Positions 22,555-34,575 of a stretch of DNA of 64,000 nucleotides are shown here, piece after piece; within the stretch, counting starts at the first letter, position 1; every line of letters starts with the position of its first letter. Origin of the DNA: Oasisia sp. SBJ-2009 (Eukaryota; Annelida; Polychaeta; Sabellida; Siboglinidae); contig OZ024861.1 in assembly GCA_964017155.1 (NCBI GenBank), forward strand, positions 20,921,213 to 20,985,212. Reading direction: 5' to 3'. The position numbers and the translations under genes are program-made. Under the pieces are notes generated by a model. It saw nothing but the letters and a program-made list of their open reading frames with translations, did no database searches and was not told where the DNA came from.

Positions 22555-24900
22555 GCTCCATAAACGGATTTTCGCATTTGATAACGACATTTTCGCTCAA
22601 TAAAAAACTTTTTCGCATTTCCGAGCCACGCAAAGGCGAAAACGCGTTCACCGAGCGAAAACTTGGCTCGCAAACAAAATAACGCCTTTACCGACAACAA
22701 ATCTGGCTGGCAGTCAAAAAAGGGTTTATGGAACGAAAAGCTACCTCGCAAATTCGAAAACGCTTTTACCGAGCGAAAACGCAAACGCGAAAACGCGGTG
22801 ATGGAGCTAATACGTGTTTTCCGAACGAAAACGTGTTTTCCGAGCGAAAACGTCGCTCGAAAAGCCAAAAACGCTTTTACCGAGCGAAAACGTCACTCGC
22901 ACCGGCGAAAACCCGTCTACCGAGCGAAAAATGCGTTATCCGAACGAAAACGTCACACGCAAATGGGAAAACGAGTTAATCTAGCGAAATCGTAGACCGC
23001 AAATGCGAAACGCGTTTTCCCAGCGGAAATATCGCTCAGTAAACACACTTTCGCCTTTGCGAGGGATGTCTTCGCTTGGCAAAGGCGTTTTCGCCTTTGC
23101 AAGCTTTATTTTCGCTTGATAAAAGCGTTTTCGCCTTTGCGATCGAAGTCTAAGCTCGGTAGAAACGTTTTCGCCTTTGCGAGCGACGTTTCCGTTCGGT
23201 AAAGGCTTTTTCGCCTTTCCCAGTTACCTTTTCACTCGGGTAACGCGTTTTTGCTCGGAAAACGCTTTTTCCCTCGATAAACGGTTTTTCGCTTTTGCTT
23301 GGGTCGTTTTCTCTTGGTAAAAACCGTTTCCCCCTTTCCGGGGCTCGTTTTCACTAGGTAAACGCTTTTCTGCCTTTGGGAGCGACGTTTTCGCTCGGTA
23401 AAAGGTTTTTCGCCCGGTTAGCGCTTTTTCGCTATAGAGACGCGTATTCGCTCGTTAACATGCCTTTTCGCTCGGGAAACGCTTTTTGCCTTTGCTTGTG
23501 TCGCTTTCTCTCGATAAATTTTTTTCCGCATTTCCGGGGCTCGTTTTCGCTTGCTAAGCGAATTTTCGCCTTTGCGAGGGACGTATTAGCACGGTAGACG
23601 CATTTCCGCCTCTGCGAGCCACGTTTTGGCTCGGAAAAAGCATTTTCTCATTTGCGAGCGAAATCTTCGCTCGAAAGAAGCGTTTTGGCCTTTACGTGAG
23701 ACGTTTTGTCTAATTACAAGCTTATCGCCTTTGCGAGGGATGTTTTCGCTCCATAAACGGATTTTCGCATTTGATAACGACATTTTCGCTCAATAAAAAA
23801 CTTTTTCGCATTTCCGAGCCACGCAAAGGCGAAAACGCTTTCACCGAGCGAAAACTTGGCTCGCAAACAAAATAACGCCTTTACCGACAACAAATCTGGC
23901 TGGCAGTCAAAAAAGGGTTTATGGAACGAAAAGCTACCTCGCAAATTCGAAAACGCTTTTACCGAGCGAAAACGCAAACGCGAAAACGCGGTGATGGAGC
24001 TAATACGTGTTTTCCGAACGAAAACGTGTTTTCCGAGCGAAAACGTCGCTCGAAAAGCCGAAAACGCTTTCACCGAGCGAAAACGTCGCTCGCACAGGCG
24101 AAAACCCGTCTACCGAGCGAAAAATGCGTTATCCGAACGAAAACGTCACACGCAAATGCGAAAACGAGTTAATCTAGCGAAATCGAAGACCGCAAATGCG
24201 AAACGCGTTTTCCCAGCGGAAATATCGCTCAGTAAACACACTTTCGCCTTTGCGAGGGATGTCTTCGCTTGGCAAAGGCGTTTTCGCCTTTGCACACGTT
24301 ATTTTCGCTTGATAAAAGCGTTTTCGCCTTTGCGATCGAAGTTTAAGTTCGGTAGAAACGTTTTCGCCTTTGCGAGCGACGTTTTCGTTCGGTAAAGGCT
24401 TTTTCGCCTTTCCCAGATACGTTTTCACTCGGGTAACGCGTTTTTGCTCGGAAAACGCTTTTTCCCTCGATAAACGCTTTTTCGCTTTTGCTTGCGTCGT
24501 TTTCTCTTGGTAAAAACCGTTTCCGCCTTTCCGGGGCTCGTTTTCGCTAGGTAAACGCTTTTCTGCCTTTGGGAGCGACGTTTTCGCTCGGTAAAAGATT
24601 TTTCGCCCGGTTAGCGCTTTTCGCTCGTTAATATACCTTTTCGCTCGGGAAACGCTTTTTGCCTTGTCGCTTTCTCTCAATAAATTTTTTTCCGCATTTC
24701 CGGGACTCGTTTTCGCTTGCTAAGCGAATTTTCGCCTTTGCGAGGGACGTATTAGCACGGTAGAAGCATTTCCGCCTCTGCGAGCCACTTTTGGCTCGGA
24801 AAAAGCATTTTCGCATTTGCGAGCGAAATCTTCGCTCGAAAGAAGCGTTTTGGCCTTTACGCGAGACGTTTTGTCTAATTACAAGCTTTTCGCCTTTGCG
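22555..24900. repeat. Tandem duplication of a 1193-bp block within the 40-bp satellite
   Basis: Landmarks repeat with a constant 1193-bp offset (22663 and 23856; 22728 and 23921). They include the distinctive TCTGGCTGGCAGTCAAAAAA. The offset drops to about 1163 near the distal end, so one copy carries a small deletion. An inverted relative covers about 28640-29165. Confidence 0.85.
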
Positions 24901-25975
24901 AGGGATGTTTTCGCTCGGTAAACGAGTTTTCAACTTTGTGAGCCAGGTTTTCGCTCAATAAATGCATTTTCGCATTGGCGAACGACGTTGTAGCACCGTA
25001 ATCGCATTTATCGCGTTGTCGCTTTTGCGGGGTACATATTCCCTCGATAAACGCGTTGCTGCGTTAGCAAGCAACGTTTTCGTTCGGTAAACGTGATTTC
25101 GCCTTTGAAAGCAACGTTTTCGATCGGTAGACGCTTTTGCTCCTTTGCGGGAGACATATTCTCTCGGTAAGTCGAAAACAGAGCACAACGTCGCTCACAA
25201 AGTCGAAAACGCGTTTACCGAGCGAAAACGCCTTTACCGAGCAAAAACTAGGCTTACTGAGCGAATAGACGCGATTGCCGAGTTAAAAGGTGGCTCGCAA
25301 AGGCGGAAAAGCGTACACCGAGTTAATACGTCCCTCGCAAAGGCGAAAAAGCGTTTACCAAGCGAAAACGTGCCCCGGAAAGGCGGAAACTTTTTTCCGA
25401 GAGAAAGCGACGCAAAAGCTAAGGCGAAAAAGCCTTTCCAGAGCGAAAACGCATAGTAACGAACGAATACGCGTCTAAATAGCGAAAACGGAAAGGCGGA
25501 AGCGCGTTTACCGAGCTGATACATTCCTCAGAAAGGCAAAAACATTTACTTAGGGAAAACGTGCCCCGGAAAGGCGGTAACGCTTTTTACCGAGAGAAAA
25601 CGTCGCACGCAAAGGCGAAAAAGAGTTTACCAAGGGAAAACGTGTTTATCTAGCGAAAACGCGTTCCCCGAGCGAAAACGGGGCTCGCAAAGTTTCAAAC
25701 GCGTTTACCGAGCGAAAACGTTCCTCGGAAAGGCGAAAAAGCCTTTAACGAGCGAAAACGTCGCACGCAAAGGCGAAAACGTTTCTGCCTAGCGAAAATA
25801 ACGTTTGCAAAGGCGAAAATGTGTTTACCGAGCGAAAACACGATAACCGAGCGAAAACGCCTTTACCAAGCGAAGAGGTCCCTCGAAAAGGCAAAAATGC
25901 ATTTAACGAGCGAAAATGTGGCTCGCAAAGTTGAAAAGGCGTTTACCGAGAGAATGTCTCTCGCAAAGGAGAAAT

Positions 25976-26205
25976 TGTCTTGTTTGTTATTTGGTTTATT
26001 GTAAACAAAATATTTCCTTAAAAGAAAGGGAGATGTATTACCTTTAACTTGACTAACTACCGCGCATGTGTACACGCGCAGCCAATAAATAGATCGAGTT
26101 ACCACACTGCCATCCCGAGTCAGAGTCGCATTATGTTACAGAATAGACGTAGATGCACGTGGACGAGACTGACTTGCTTTATGTATGCGAGATACAAGAG
26201 ACTTT
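25976..26205 (+). other. Near-unique spacer close to the inverted-repeat centre, with interruption copy 2
   Basis: 25976-26048 is low-repeat sequence (TTGTTTGTTATTTGGTTTAT, then AAAAGAAAGGGAG) seen once in the window. It runs into copy 2 of the 39-bp-type interruption at 26049-26205. The symmetry point calculated from the best-matched arm landmarks (52208/2 = 26104) falls here. Confidence 0.75.
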
Positions 26206-26278
26206 GCGAGCCACGCTTTCGCTCGGAAAACGCGTTTTCGCCTTTGCGAGAGAAGTCTGTGCTCGGCCTATGCGTTAG

Positions 26279-26395
26279 TCCGAGTTACCACACTGCCATC
26301 CCGAGTCCGAGTCGCATTATGTTACAGAATAGACGTAGATGCACGTGGACGAGACAGACTTGTTTTATGTATACGAGATACAAGAGACATATTAG
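26279..26395 (+). repeat. Interruption in 40-bp satellite, copy 3
   Basis: CCGAGTTACCACACTGCCAT through CGAGATACAAGAGAC, close to copy 2 but without the CAATAAATAGATCGAG part. Copies 2 and 3 are about 180 bp apart in direct orientation with a few 40-bp monomers between. Confidence 0.82.
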
Positions 26396-26714
26396 CTTGG
26401 TAAACGCGTTTCCGACTTTGCGAGCCACGCTTTCGCTCGGAAAACGCGTTTTCGCCTTTGCGAGCGAAGTCTGTGCTCGGCCTATGCGTGAGACGTTTTC
26501 TCTAGTTACAAGCTTTTCGCCTTTGCGAGGGATGTTTTCGCTCGGTAAATGAAGTTTTCGACTTTGTGAGCCACGTTTTCGCTCAATAAACGCTTTTTCG
26601 AATTTGCGAACAAGGTTGTAACACGGTAGTATTCGCTCGATAAACGCATTTCTGCCTTAGCGAGCAACGTTTTCGTTGGGTAAATGTGTTTTCGCCTTTG
26701 CAAGCAACGTTTTC

Positions 26715-27170
26715 GCTCGGTAGATGCTGTTTCTCCTTTGCGAGAGACATATTCTGTTGGTAAACGCCTTTTCAACTTTGTGAGTCACATTTTCGCTCGT
26801 TAAATGTATTTTTCCCTTTGCGAGGACCTCTGCTTGGTAAAAGTGTTTTCGCTCGGTTATCGTGTTTTCGCTCGGTAAACACATTTTCGTCTTTGCAAAC
26901 GCTACGCAGAATCGTTTTCGCCTTTGCGAGCGACGTTTTCGCTCGGTAGATGCTGTTTCTCCTTTGCGAGAGACATATTCTGTTGGTAAACGCCTTTTCA
27001 ACTTTGTGAGTCACATTTTCGCTCGTTAAATGTATGTTTCCCTTTGCGAGGACCTCTGCTTGGTAAAGGTGTTTTCGCTCGGTTATCGTGTTTTCGCTCG
27101 GTAAACACATTTTCGTCTTTGCAAACGCTACGCAGAATCGTTTTCGCCTTTGCGAGCGACGTTTTCGCTC
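26715..27170 (-). repeat. 226-bp tandem duplication in the 40-bp satellite
   Basis: A block starting GCTCGGTAGATGCTGTTTCT occurs at 26715 and 26941. Each is followed by the same odd variants (GAGGACCTCTGCTTGG; CTACGCAGAATCG). Confidence 0.85.
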
Positions 27171-30100
27171 GGTAAAGGCTTTTTCGCCTTTCCGAGGAAC
27201 GTTTTCGCTCGGTAAGCGCGTTTTCCCTTGGTAAACTCTTTTTCGCCTTTGCATCCGTCGCTTTCTCTCGGTAAGAAGCGTTACCGCCTTTCCGGAGCAC
27301 GTTTTGGCTAGGTAAACGTTTTCGCCTTTGTGAGGAATGTATCAGCTCGGTAAACGCGCTTTCGACTTTGGGAGCCACGCTTTCGCCCGGAAAACGCTTT
27401 TTCGCCTTTGCGAGCGATGTTTTGGCTCGGAAAAAGTTCGGTAAAAGTGTTTTCGCTTTTGCAGGCAACTGCTTCGCTTGGTAGACGCTTTTTCAACTTT
27501 GCGAGCGACATTGTTTTTGTGTTAATGTGTTTTCGCCTTTGAGAGGGACGATTTCGTTCGGTTAACTGGTGTTCGCTCGCTTATCACTTTTTCGCTCCGT
27601 AAGGCATTTTCGCATTTACAAATGTTATTTTCGCTAAGTAAAACCGTTTTCGCATTTGCAAGCGACGTCGTCGCTCGGTAAAGCGATTTCGCGTTTGCGA
27701 GCGATGTATTCCCTCGGTAAAGGCTTTTTCGGCTTTCCGGGGCACGTTTTTGCTAGGTAAACGCGTTTTCGCCTTTGGGAGGAATGTAAACGCGTTTCCT
27801 CCTTTGGGAGGCACGTTTTCCCTCGCAAAAAGCCTTTTCGCCATTTGCGAGCGACGTTTTCGCTCGGTAAACGAATTTTCGCCCGGTTAGCGCGTTTTCG
27901 CTCTATAGAGGCGTATTCACTCGGGAAACGCTTTTTCGCCTTTGCTTGAGTCGTTTCTCTTGAGAGAAAACCTGGCTCACAAAGTTGAAACTCGTTTACC
28001 GAGCGAAAACATCCCTCGCAAAGGCGATAAGCTTGTAATTAGACAAAACGTTTCACGTAAAGGCCAAAACGCTTCTTTCGAGCGAAGATTTCGCTCGCAA
28101 ATGCGAAAATGCTTTTTCCGAGCCAAAACGTGGCTCGCAGAGGCGGAAATGCATCTACCGTGCTAATGAGTCCCTCGCAAAGGCTTAGCAAGCGAAAACG
28201 AGCCCCGGAAATGCTGAAACTTTTTTATCGAGAGAAAGCGACACAAGCAAAGGCAAAAAGCGTTTCCCGAGCGAAAAGGCATATTAACGAGCGAATACGC
28301 GTCTCTATAGCGAAAAAGCGCTAACCGGGCGAAAAATCTTTTACCGAGCGAAAACGTCGCTCCCAAAGGCAGAAAAGCGTTTACCTAGCGAAAACGAGCG
28401 GAAACGGTTTTTACCAAGAGAAAACGACGCAAGCAAAAGCGAAGAAGCGTTTAACGAGGGAAAAAGCGTTTTCCGAGCAAAAACGCTTTACCCGAGTGAA
28501 AACGTAACTGGGAAAGGCGAAAAAGCCTTTACCGAACGAAAACGTCGCTCGCAAAGGCAAAAACGTTTCTACCGAGCTTAAACTTCGATCCTAAAGGCGA
28601 AAACGCTTTTATCTAGCGAAAATAACGTTTGCAAAGGCGTTTTCGCATTTGCGTGTGACGTTTTCGTTCGGATAACGCATTTTTCGCTGGTAGACGGGTT
28701 TTCGCCTGTGCGAGCGACGTTTTCGCTCGGTGAAAGCGTTTTCGGCTTTTCGAGAACGTCTTTCACTCAGAAAACACGTTTTCGTTCGGAAAACACGTAT
28801 TAGCTCCATCACCGCGTTTTCGCGTTTGCGTTTTCGCTCGGTTAAAAGCGTTTTCGAATTTGCGAGGTAGCTTTTCGTTCCATAAACCCTTTTTTGACTG
28901 CCAGCCAGATTTGTTGTCGGTAAAGGCGTTATTTTGTTTGCGAGCCAAGTTTTCGCTCGGTGAACGCGTTTTCGCCTTTGCGTGGCTCGGAAATGCGAAA
29001 AAGTTTGTTATTGAGCGAAAATGTCGTGATCAAATGCGAAAATCCGTCTATGGAGCGAAAACATCGCTTGCAAAGGCGAAAACGCGACTACCCAGAAAAA
29101 ACGGCGCTCGAAAAGACATACGCATTAATCGAAGGAAAACGTCGCTCACAAAGTCGAAAAGGCACTCCGCCTTTCCGTTTTCGCTATTTAGACGCTATTT
29201 AAAGCTCGTTAATTTGCGCTTTCGCTCGGGAAGAAGTTTCCGCCTTTCCGGGGCACGTTTTCGCTTGGTAAACGCTTTTTTGCCTTTCCGAGCCACGTTT
29301 TAACTCGGCAATCGCGTTTATCGCTCAGTTCGCTTAGTGAGCGTCGTTTTTGCTCGGTGAACGCATTTTGGTGTTTAAGAAGTACGTTTTTACTCGGTAA
29401 AGGTGTATCCGCTCGGTAGAGACGTTTTCGCTCGGTAAACGCGTTTTGGAATTTGTGAGCGTTTTAGCTGTTTTCGACTTACACAGAGAATATGTCTCCC
29501 GCAAAGGAGCAAAAGCATCTATCGAGCGAAGACGTTGCTTTCAAAAGCGAAATCACGTTTAACGAACGAAAACGTTGCATGCTAACGCAGCCATTTGCGA
29601 GCGACGTTTTCGCTCGGTAAACGAATTTTCGACCGGTTAGCGCTTTTTCGCCTTTGCTTGAGTCGTTTCTCTCGGTAAAAAGCTTCCGCCTTTCCGGGGC
29701 ACGTTTTTCGTCGATAAACACGTTTTCGCATTTGTCAGCCACGTTTTCGTTCGGTTAACGCGAGCGAGCCACGTTTTCGCTGGGGTATAGGAGTTTCTGC
29801 TCGGTAGACACGTTTTCAATGGGTAAACGCGTTTTCGCCTTTTCATGCGATGTTTTAGATCTGTAAACGCGTTTTCGATTTTCCTTGCCACGTTTTCCCT
29901 CGATAAAAGTGTATACGCCTTTGTGAGCGGCGTTTTTGCTGGGTAGTCGCGATTTTCGCCTTGGCTCGCAAAGGCAATAACGCCTTTACCAATAAAAAAT
30001 CTGGCTGGCAAAGTCAAAAAAGGGTTTATGGAACGAAAAGCTGCCTCGCAAATTCGAAAACGCATTTACTGAGCGAAAACGTCGCTCGCAAAGGCGAATA

Positions 30101-31174
30101 CGCTTTTACCGAGTGAAAAGTCAAACGCGAAAACGCGTTGATGGCGCTAATACGCATTTTCCGAACGAAAACGTGTTTTTTCGAGGGAAAACGTCGCTCG
30201 AAAAGCCAAAAACGCTTTTACCGAGCGAAAACGTCACACGCAAATGCGAAAACGATTTAATCGAGAGAAATCATCGACCGCAAATGCGAAAACGGGTTTT
30301 CCGACCGAAAATGTCGCTCAGTAAACATATTTTCGTCTTTGCGAGGGACTTCTTCGCTCGGTTATGGTGTTTTTCGCTCGATAGACGCATTTTCGCCATT
30401 GCAAACGTTATTTTCGCTAGGTAAAAGCGGTTCCGCCTTTGCGATCGAAGTGTATGCTCGGTAGAAACGTTTTCGACTTTGCGAGCTACGACTTCGCTCG
30501 GTAAAGGCATTTCCGCCTTTCCGAATTATGTTTTCGCTCGGGGAACGCGTTTTCGCCTTTGTGAGAAATGTATTAGCTTGGTAAACGCGCTTCCGCCTTT
30601 GTGATCGACGTCTTCCCTCGGCAAACGCTTTTTCGCTTTTGCTTGCCTCGTTTTCTCTCGGAAAAAAGCGTTTCCGCCTTCTCGGGGCAAGTTTTCGCTA
30701 GGTAAACACGTTTTCACCTTTGCGAGGAATGTATTAGCTTGGTAAACGCGCTTCCGCGTTTGCGAGCGAAACCTTCGCTCGGAAGAAGCGCTTTGGCCTA
30801 TACGCGGGACGTTTTCTTTATTTACAAGCTTTTCGCCTTTGGGAGGGATATTTTCGCTCGGTAAACGAGTTTTCGACTTTGTGAGCTACGTTTTCGCTCA
30901 ATAAATGCATTTTCGCAGTTGCGAACGACGTAATAACACCGTAATCGCGTTTATCGCGTTGTCACTTTTGCGGTGTCCGAATTCCTTCGATAAACGCGTT
31001 GCTGCGTTAGCAAGCAACGTTTTCGTTCGGTAAACGTGTTTTGGCCTTTGAAAGGAATGTTTCCGCTCGGTACACGCTTTTGCTGCTTTGCGAGAGACAT
31101 TATTCTTTCGGTAAGTCCAAAACAGAGCTAAAACGTCGCTCACAAAGTCGAAAACGTGTCTACCGAGCGGAAAC

Positions 31175-31801
31175 ACCCATACGACAAGACGCGCAGGACC
31201 AAATGCCTATAATGTCCTTATCGTCTTCCCCGAAAAACACCGGGTGCACCCACGCCTGGCACAGATTACATTGATACATTTGATGGTTGTCCTTGCCGTT
31301 GAGTATGCAGGTCTTCACGCAGTATTTCCAGTTGTCTGCGTGCTTATCTTTCGCAGCTTTCCGGCGCGCTTTTCTTGCCTTGTCACTCACCGCGTTACAA
31401 ATGATGTCTACTAGCGGCAGATGTACCGGTAGTACAGGTGATCCGCAACAGTTTTCACCTGAACTGTTAGCCACCGGGCAAGAGTCGTTGTCTACGGTTG
31501 TTCAGGCGGAACCGGTAAAATTGGTTACAGCTAAGCTGATGTTATTGCTTTTAACTATTGTTCGTTTACCTGGTAGAGTCACCCGTTGGGCGACAAAAGG
31601 CCCAAACATCCAGCTAAATATTTAAAATACTTAAAATCTTTCACATCGGCTCGGCCTAATGAAAGATGTCACGTAAACGTGTATTCGTAAGGTGATCAAC
31701 ACGTATATCAAGAGTCACTATTAAGACCGACTAAAACTGGCAGAAATACTTAATTGAAACTAGCACTTCGTAAACACGTCTAGCACTTGCAGTGGGGTGG
31801 A
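31175..31801 (-). pseudogene. Truncated PHD/SGNH cassette, right inner copy A
   Basis: Minus strand: 5' flank at the right (to 31801), ATG at 31607-31609, shared TGA after GSA, then a PHD finger reading YCVKTC and CNLCQAWVHPVFF, with the expected finger Cys after HP changed (PECF to PVFF). It ends just after the SCRM codons at the 40-bp satellite, the same joint as at 18868. The finger is degraded and the coiled coil and esterase are absent. Confidence 0.85.
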
Positions 31802-33886
31802 GCATGTATCTACATATATTTATGTAAATCTGTCTCGTCAGCGTTTTCTACATCTATTCATAATTCAGTTTCGTCCGCGTGTATCTCAGTGTGTTGATAT
31901 TAGTTTGTATCGACCGGGTGTATCTACGTCTATTCATATCAATCTGTCTCATCCGCGTGTATCTATATCTATTCATATAATCTGCCTCGTCCGCATGTTT
32001 CTAAGTTTATTCATGTCAGTCTCGTCCGGGTATATCTAAGTCTATGCATATCAGTCAGTCTCAGTCGCGTGTATTTAAGTCTATTCCTACCAGTCAGTCT
32101 CTTCCGCGTGTATACAAGTCTATTGATATAACTATCGTGTCTTTGTATAAGTCTGTTCCGTCCGCGTGTATCTATGTTTATTCATACATGTCCGTCTTAT
32201 CCACGTGTATCTACATATATTCATATTAGTCTGCCTCGTGTATCTACGGTAATTCATATAAGTCAGTCTCGTCCGCGGGTACCTAAGTCTATTCATGAAA
32301 ATACGTCTGATCTGCGTGTATCTAAGTCCTCGTCCGCATGTTTCTAAGTCTATTCTTATAAATCAGATTCGTCCGCCTGTCTCTACGTCACTTCATATAT
32401 AAGTCAGACTCGTCCCCGAGTATCTAGATCTATTCAGATCAGCAGTCTCGTTCGCGTGTATCTAAATCTATTCATATAAGTCAGTCTCGTCCGAGTGTAT
32501 CTAAGTCTATTCATATAAGTCAGTCTCTTCCGCGTATATCTAAGTCTATACTATCTAGTCAGTCTCAGTCGCGTGGATTTAAGTCTATTCCTATCAGTCA
32601 GTCTCTTCCGCGTGTATACAAATCTACTGATATATAACTCTCGTCTCGTCCGAGTGTATCTACGTGTCTTTGTATAAGACTGTACCGTCCGCGTGTATCT
32701 ACGTTTATTCATACATATCCGTCTTATCCACGTGTATCTACATCTATTCATATACGTCAGTATCGTCCTCGTGTATCTAAGTCTATTTTTAGAAACAGTC
32801 TCAGTCGCGTGTATTTAAGTCTGTTCATACAAGTCAGTCTCTTCCGCATGTATCTAAGTCTATTTATATCAGTCAGTCTCGTGCGCGTGTATTTACGTCC
32901 ATTCATATAAATATCTGACACGCCTGTATCTACTTGTATTGACACAAGTCTTGTATCGTCCGCGTTTACCTGTCAATTCGTTTAAGTCAATTTCGTCCGC
33001 GTGTATCTAAGTCTATTCACATCAGTCAGTCTACTCCGCCCTTTATGTAAGTCTATTCAATCATGTCAGTCGCGTCCGCGTGTATCTAAGTCTGTCTTTC
33101 CATATAAATCTGTCTCGTCCGCGTCTATCTACGTTTACTCGTATAAGTCAGTCTTGCCGCGTGTGTCTCGTATATATAAAATAAGTATGTCTCGTCGACG
33201 TGCATCTACGTCTATTCATAGAAGTGTGTTTCTTCCGCATGTATCTACATCTCTACGTATAAATCTGTGTCGTCCGCATGTATTTACCCGGGTATGTCTA
33301 TTTATAGGTCAGTCTCTTTCGCGTGTTTCTACGTGTATTCATATTAGTCTGTATCGTCCGCATGTATCTACGTTTATTCATATCAAAATGTATCGTCCGC
33401 TTGTATCTCCATCTATTCAAATAACTCTACCTCGTCCGCGTGTATCTACACTTATTCGTACCAATCAGACTCGTATACGTGTATCCACGTCTATTCAAAA
33501 AATCTGGCTCGTCCGTTAACATCTACGTTAATTCATATCACTCAATCTCAATCCGCGTGTAACTATGTCTATTATTAGAATGCAACTCGGCCACGTGTGT
33601 ATAAGTTCTTCATCTTAGTCTTTTTCGTCCGCGTGTGTCTAAGTCTATTCGTATACGTCTGTCTCGTCCGCGTATCTCAGTCTATTCAAACAATTCAGTC
33701 TCGTCCTCGTGTATCTATGTCTACATATATCTACGTGTATCTACGTCTATTCATTTGAGTTTGTCTGGTTCGAGTGTATTGCTGTCTATTCATATAAATT
33801 AGTCTCGTCCGCGTGTATTTACGTCTATTCATATAAGTCTGTCTCGTCCGCGCGTATTTCAGTCTATTCGTGTCAGACTCGTCCCT
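31802..33886 (-). repeat. 39-bp satellite array, right arm extra block
   Basis: Reverse-complement orientation of the 39-bp family (TCTATTCATATAAGTCTGTC then TCGTCCGCGTGTATCTACG). It contains an unoccupied copy of the LINE insertion site at 33778-33822, reading CATATAAATTAGTCTCG across the point where the LINE sits at 36836/41348. Confidence 0.92.
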
Positions 33887-34575
33887 GAACAGCGACTCGA
33901 GGTGGGATGTCTTCTCGAGTAGACGCTCCACGAATGTCGGTAGCATACGACATGACGCGCAGGACCAAATGCCTATAATGTCCTTATCGTCTTCCCCGAA
34001 ACACTCCGGGTGCACCCACGCCTGGCACAGATTACATTGATACATTTGATGGTTGTCCTTGCCGTTGAGTATGCAGGTCTTCACGCAGTATTTCCAGTTG
34101 TCTGCGTGCTTATCTTTCGTAGCTTTCCGGCGCGCTTTTCTTGACTTGTCACTCACCGGGTTACAAATGATGTCTACTAGCGGCAGATGTACCGGTAGTA
34201 CAGGTGATCCGCAACAGTTTTCACCTGAACTGTTAGCCACCGGGCAAGAGTCGTTGTCTACGGTTGTTCAGGCGGAAACGGTAAAATTGGTTACAGCTAA
34301 GCTGATGTTATTGCTTTTAACTATTGTTCGTTTACCTGGTAGAGTCACACGTTGGGCGACAAAAGGCCCAAACATCCAGCTAAATATTTAAAATACTTAA
34401 AATCTTTCACATCGGCTCGGCCTAATGAAAGATGTCACGTAAACGTGTATTCGTAAGGTGATCAACACGTACATCATCATAAGAGTCACTATTAATACCG
34501 ACTAAAACTGGCAGAAATACTTAATTGAAACTAGCACTTCGTAAACACGTCTAGCACTTGCAGTGGGGTGGAGCA
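33887..34575 (-). pseudogene. Truncated PHD/SGNH cassette, right inner copy B
   Basis: Minus strand, ATG at 34373-34375. It keeps the PHD finger (YCVKTC, CNLCQAWVHPECF, SCASC) and the start of the coiled coil to SHLESLF. It then breaks at 33886/33887 into the 39-bp array (GGACGAGTCTGAC in sense). Compared with the full cassette followed by its array (9790 and 10764) this is a deletion of about 970 bp. The same joint is at 7326/7327 and 45204/45205. Confidence 0.87.

Larger units (their letters stand above)
18869..31174. repeat. 40-bp CpG-dense satellite, strand-switching mosaic
   Basis: About 12.3 kb of tandem ~40-bp monomers built on GTTTACCGAGCGAAAACGTC plus GCTCGCAAAGGCGAAAACGC, with CGAAAACG recurring about every 20 bp. 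The consensus holds about 8 CpGs per 40 bp. Orientation flips repeatedly. Forward blocks include 18869-20815, 21060-21200, 22625-23030, 23820-24230, 25165-25975, 27960-28640 and 28985-29165; the sequence between them is mostly inverted. One strand gives basic open frames with a 40-residue super-period (SLAKAKTRLPSEN, VARKGENAFTERKR, RSQRRKRVYRAKT), because three 40-bp units make 40 codons. I do not read these as genes. Sub-blocks are duplicated both directly and inverted. Confidence 0.93.

Noticed and set aside
18869..31174. CRISPR array (short repeats with spacers)
   Set aside because: Monomers are contiguous and vary throughout, with no unique spacers and no cas genes; the context is a eukaryotic LINE-rich block.
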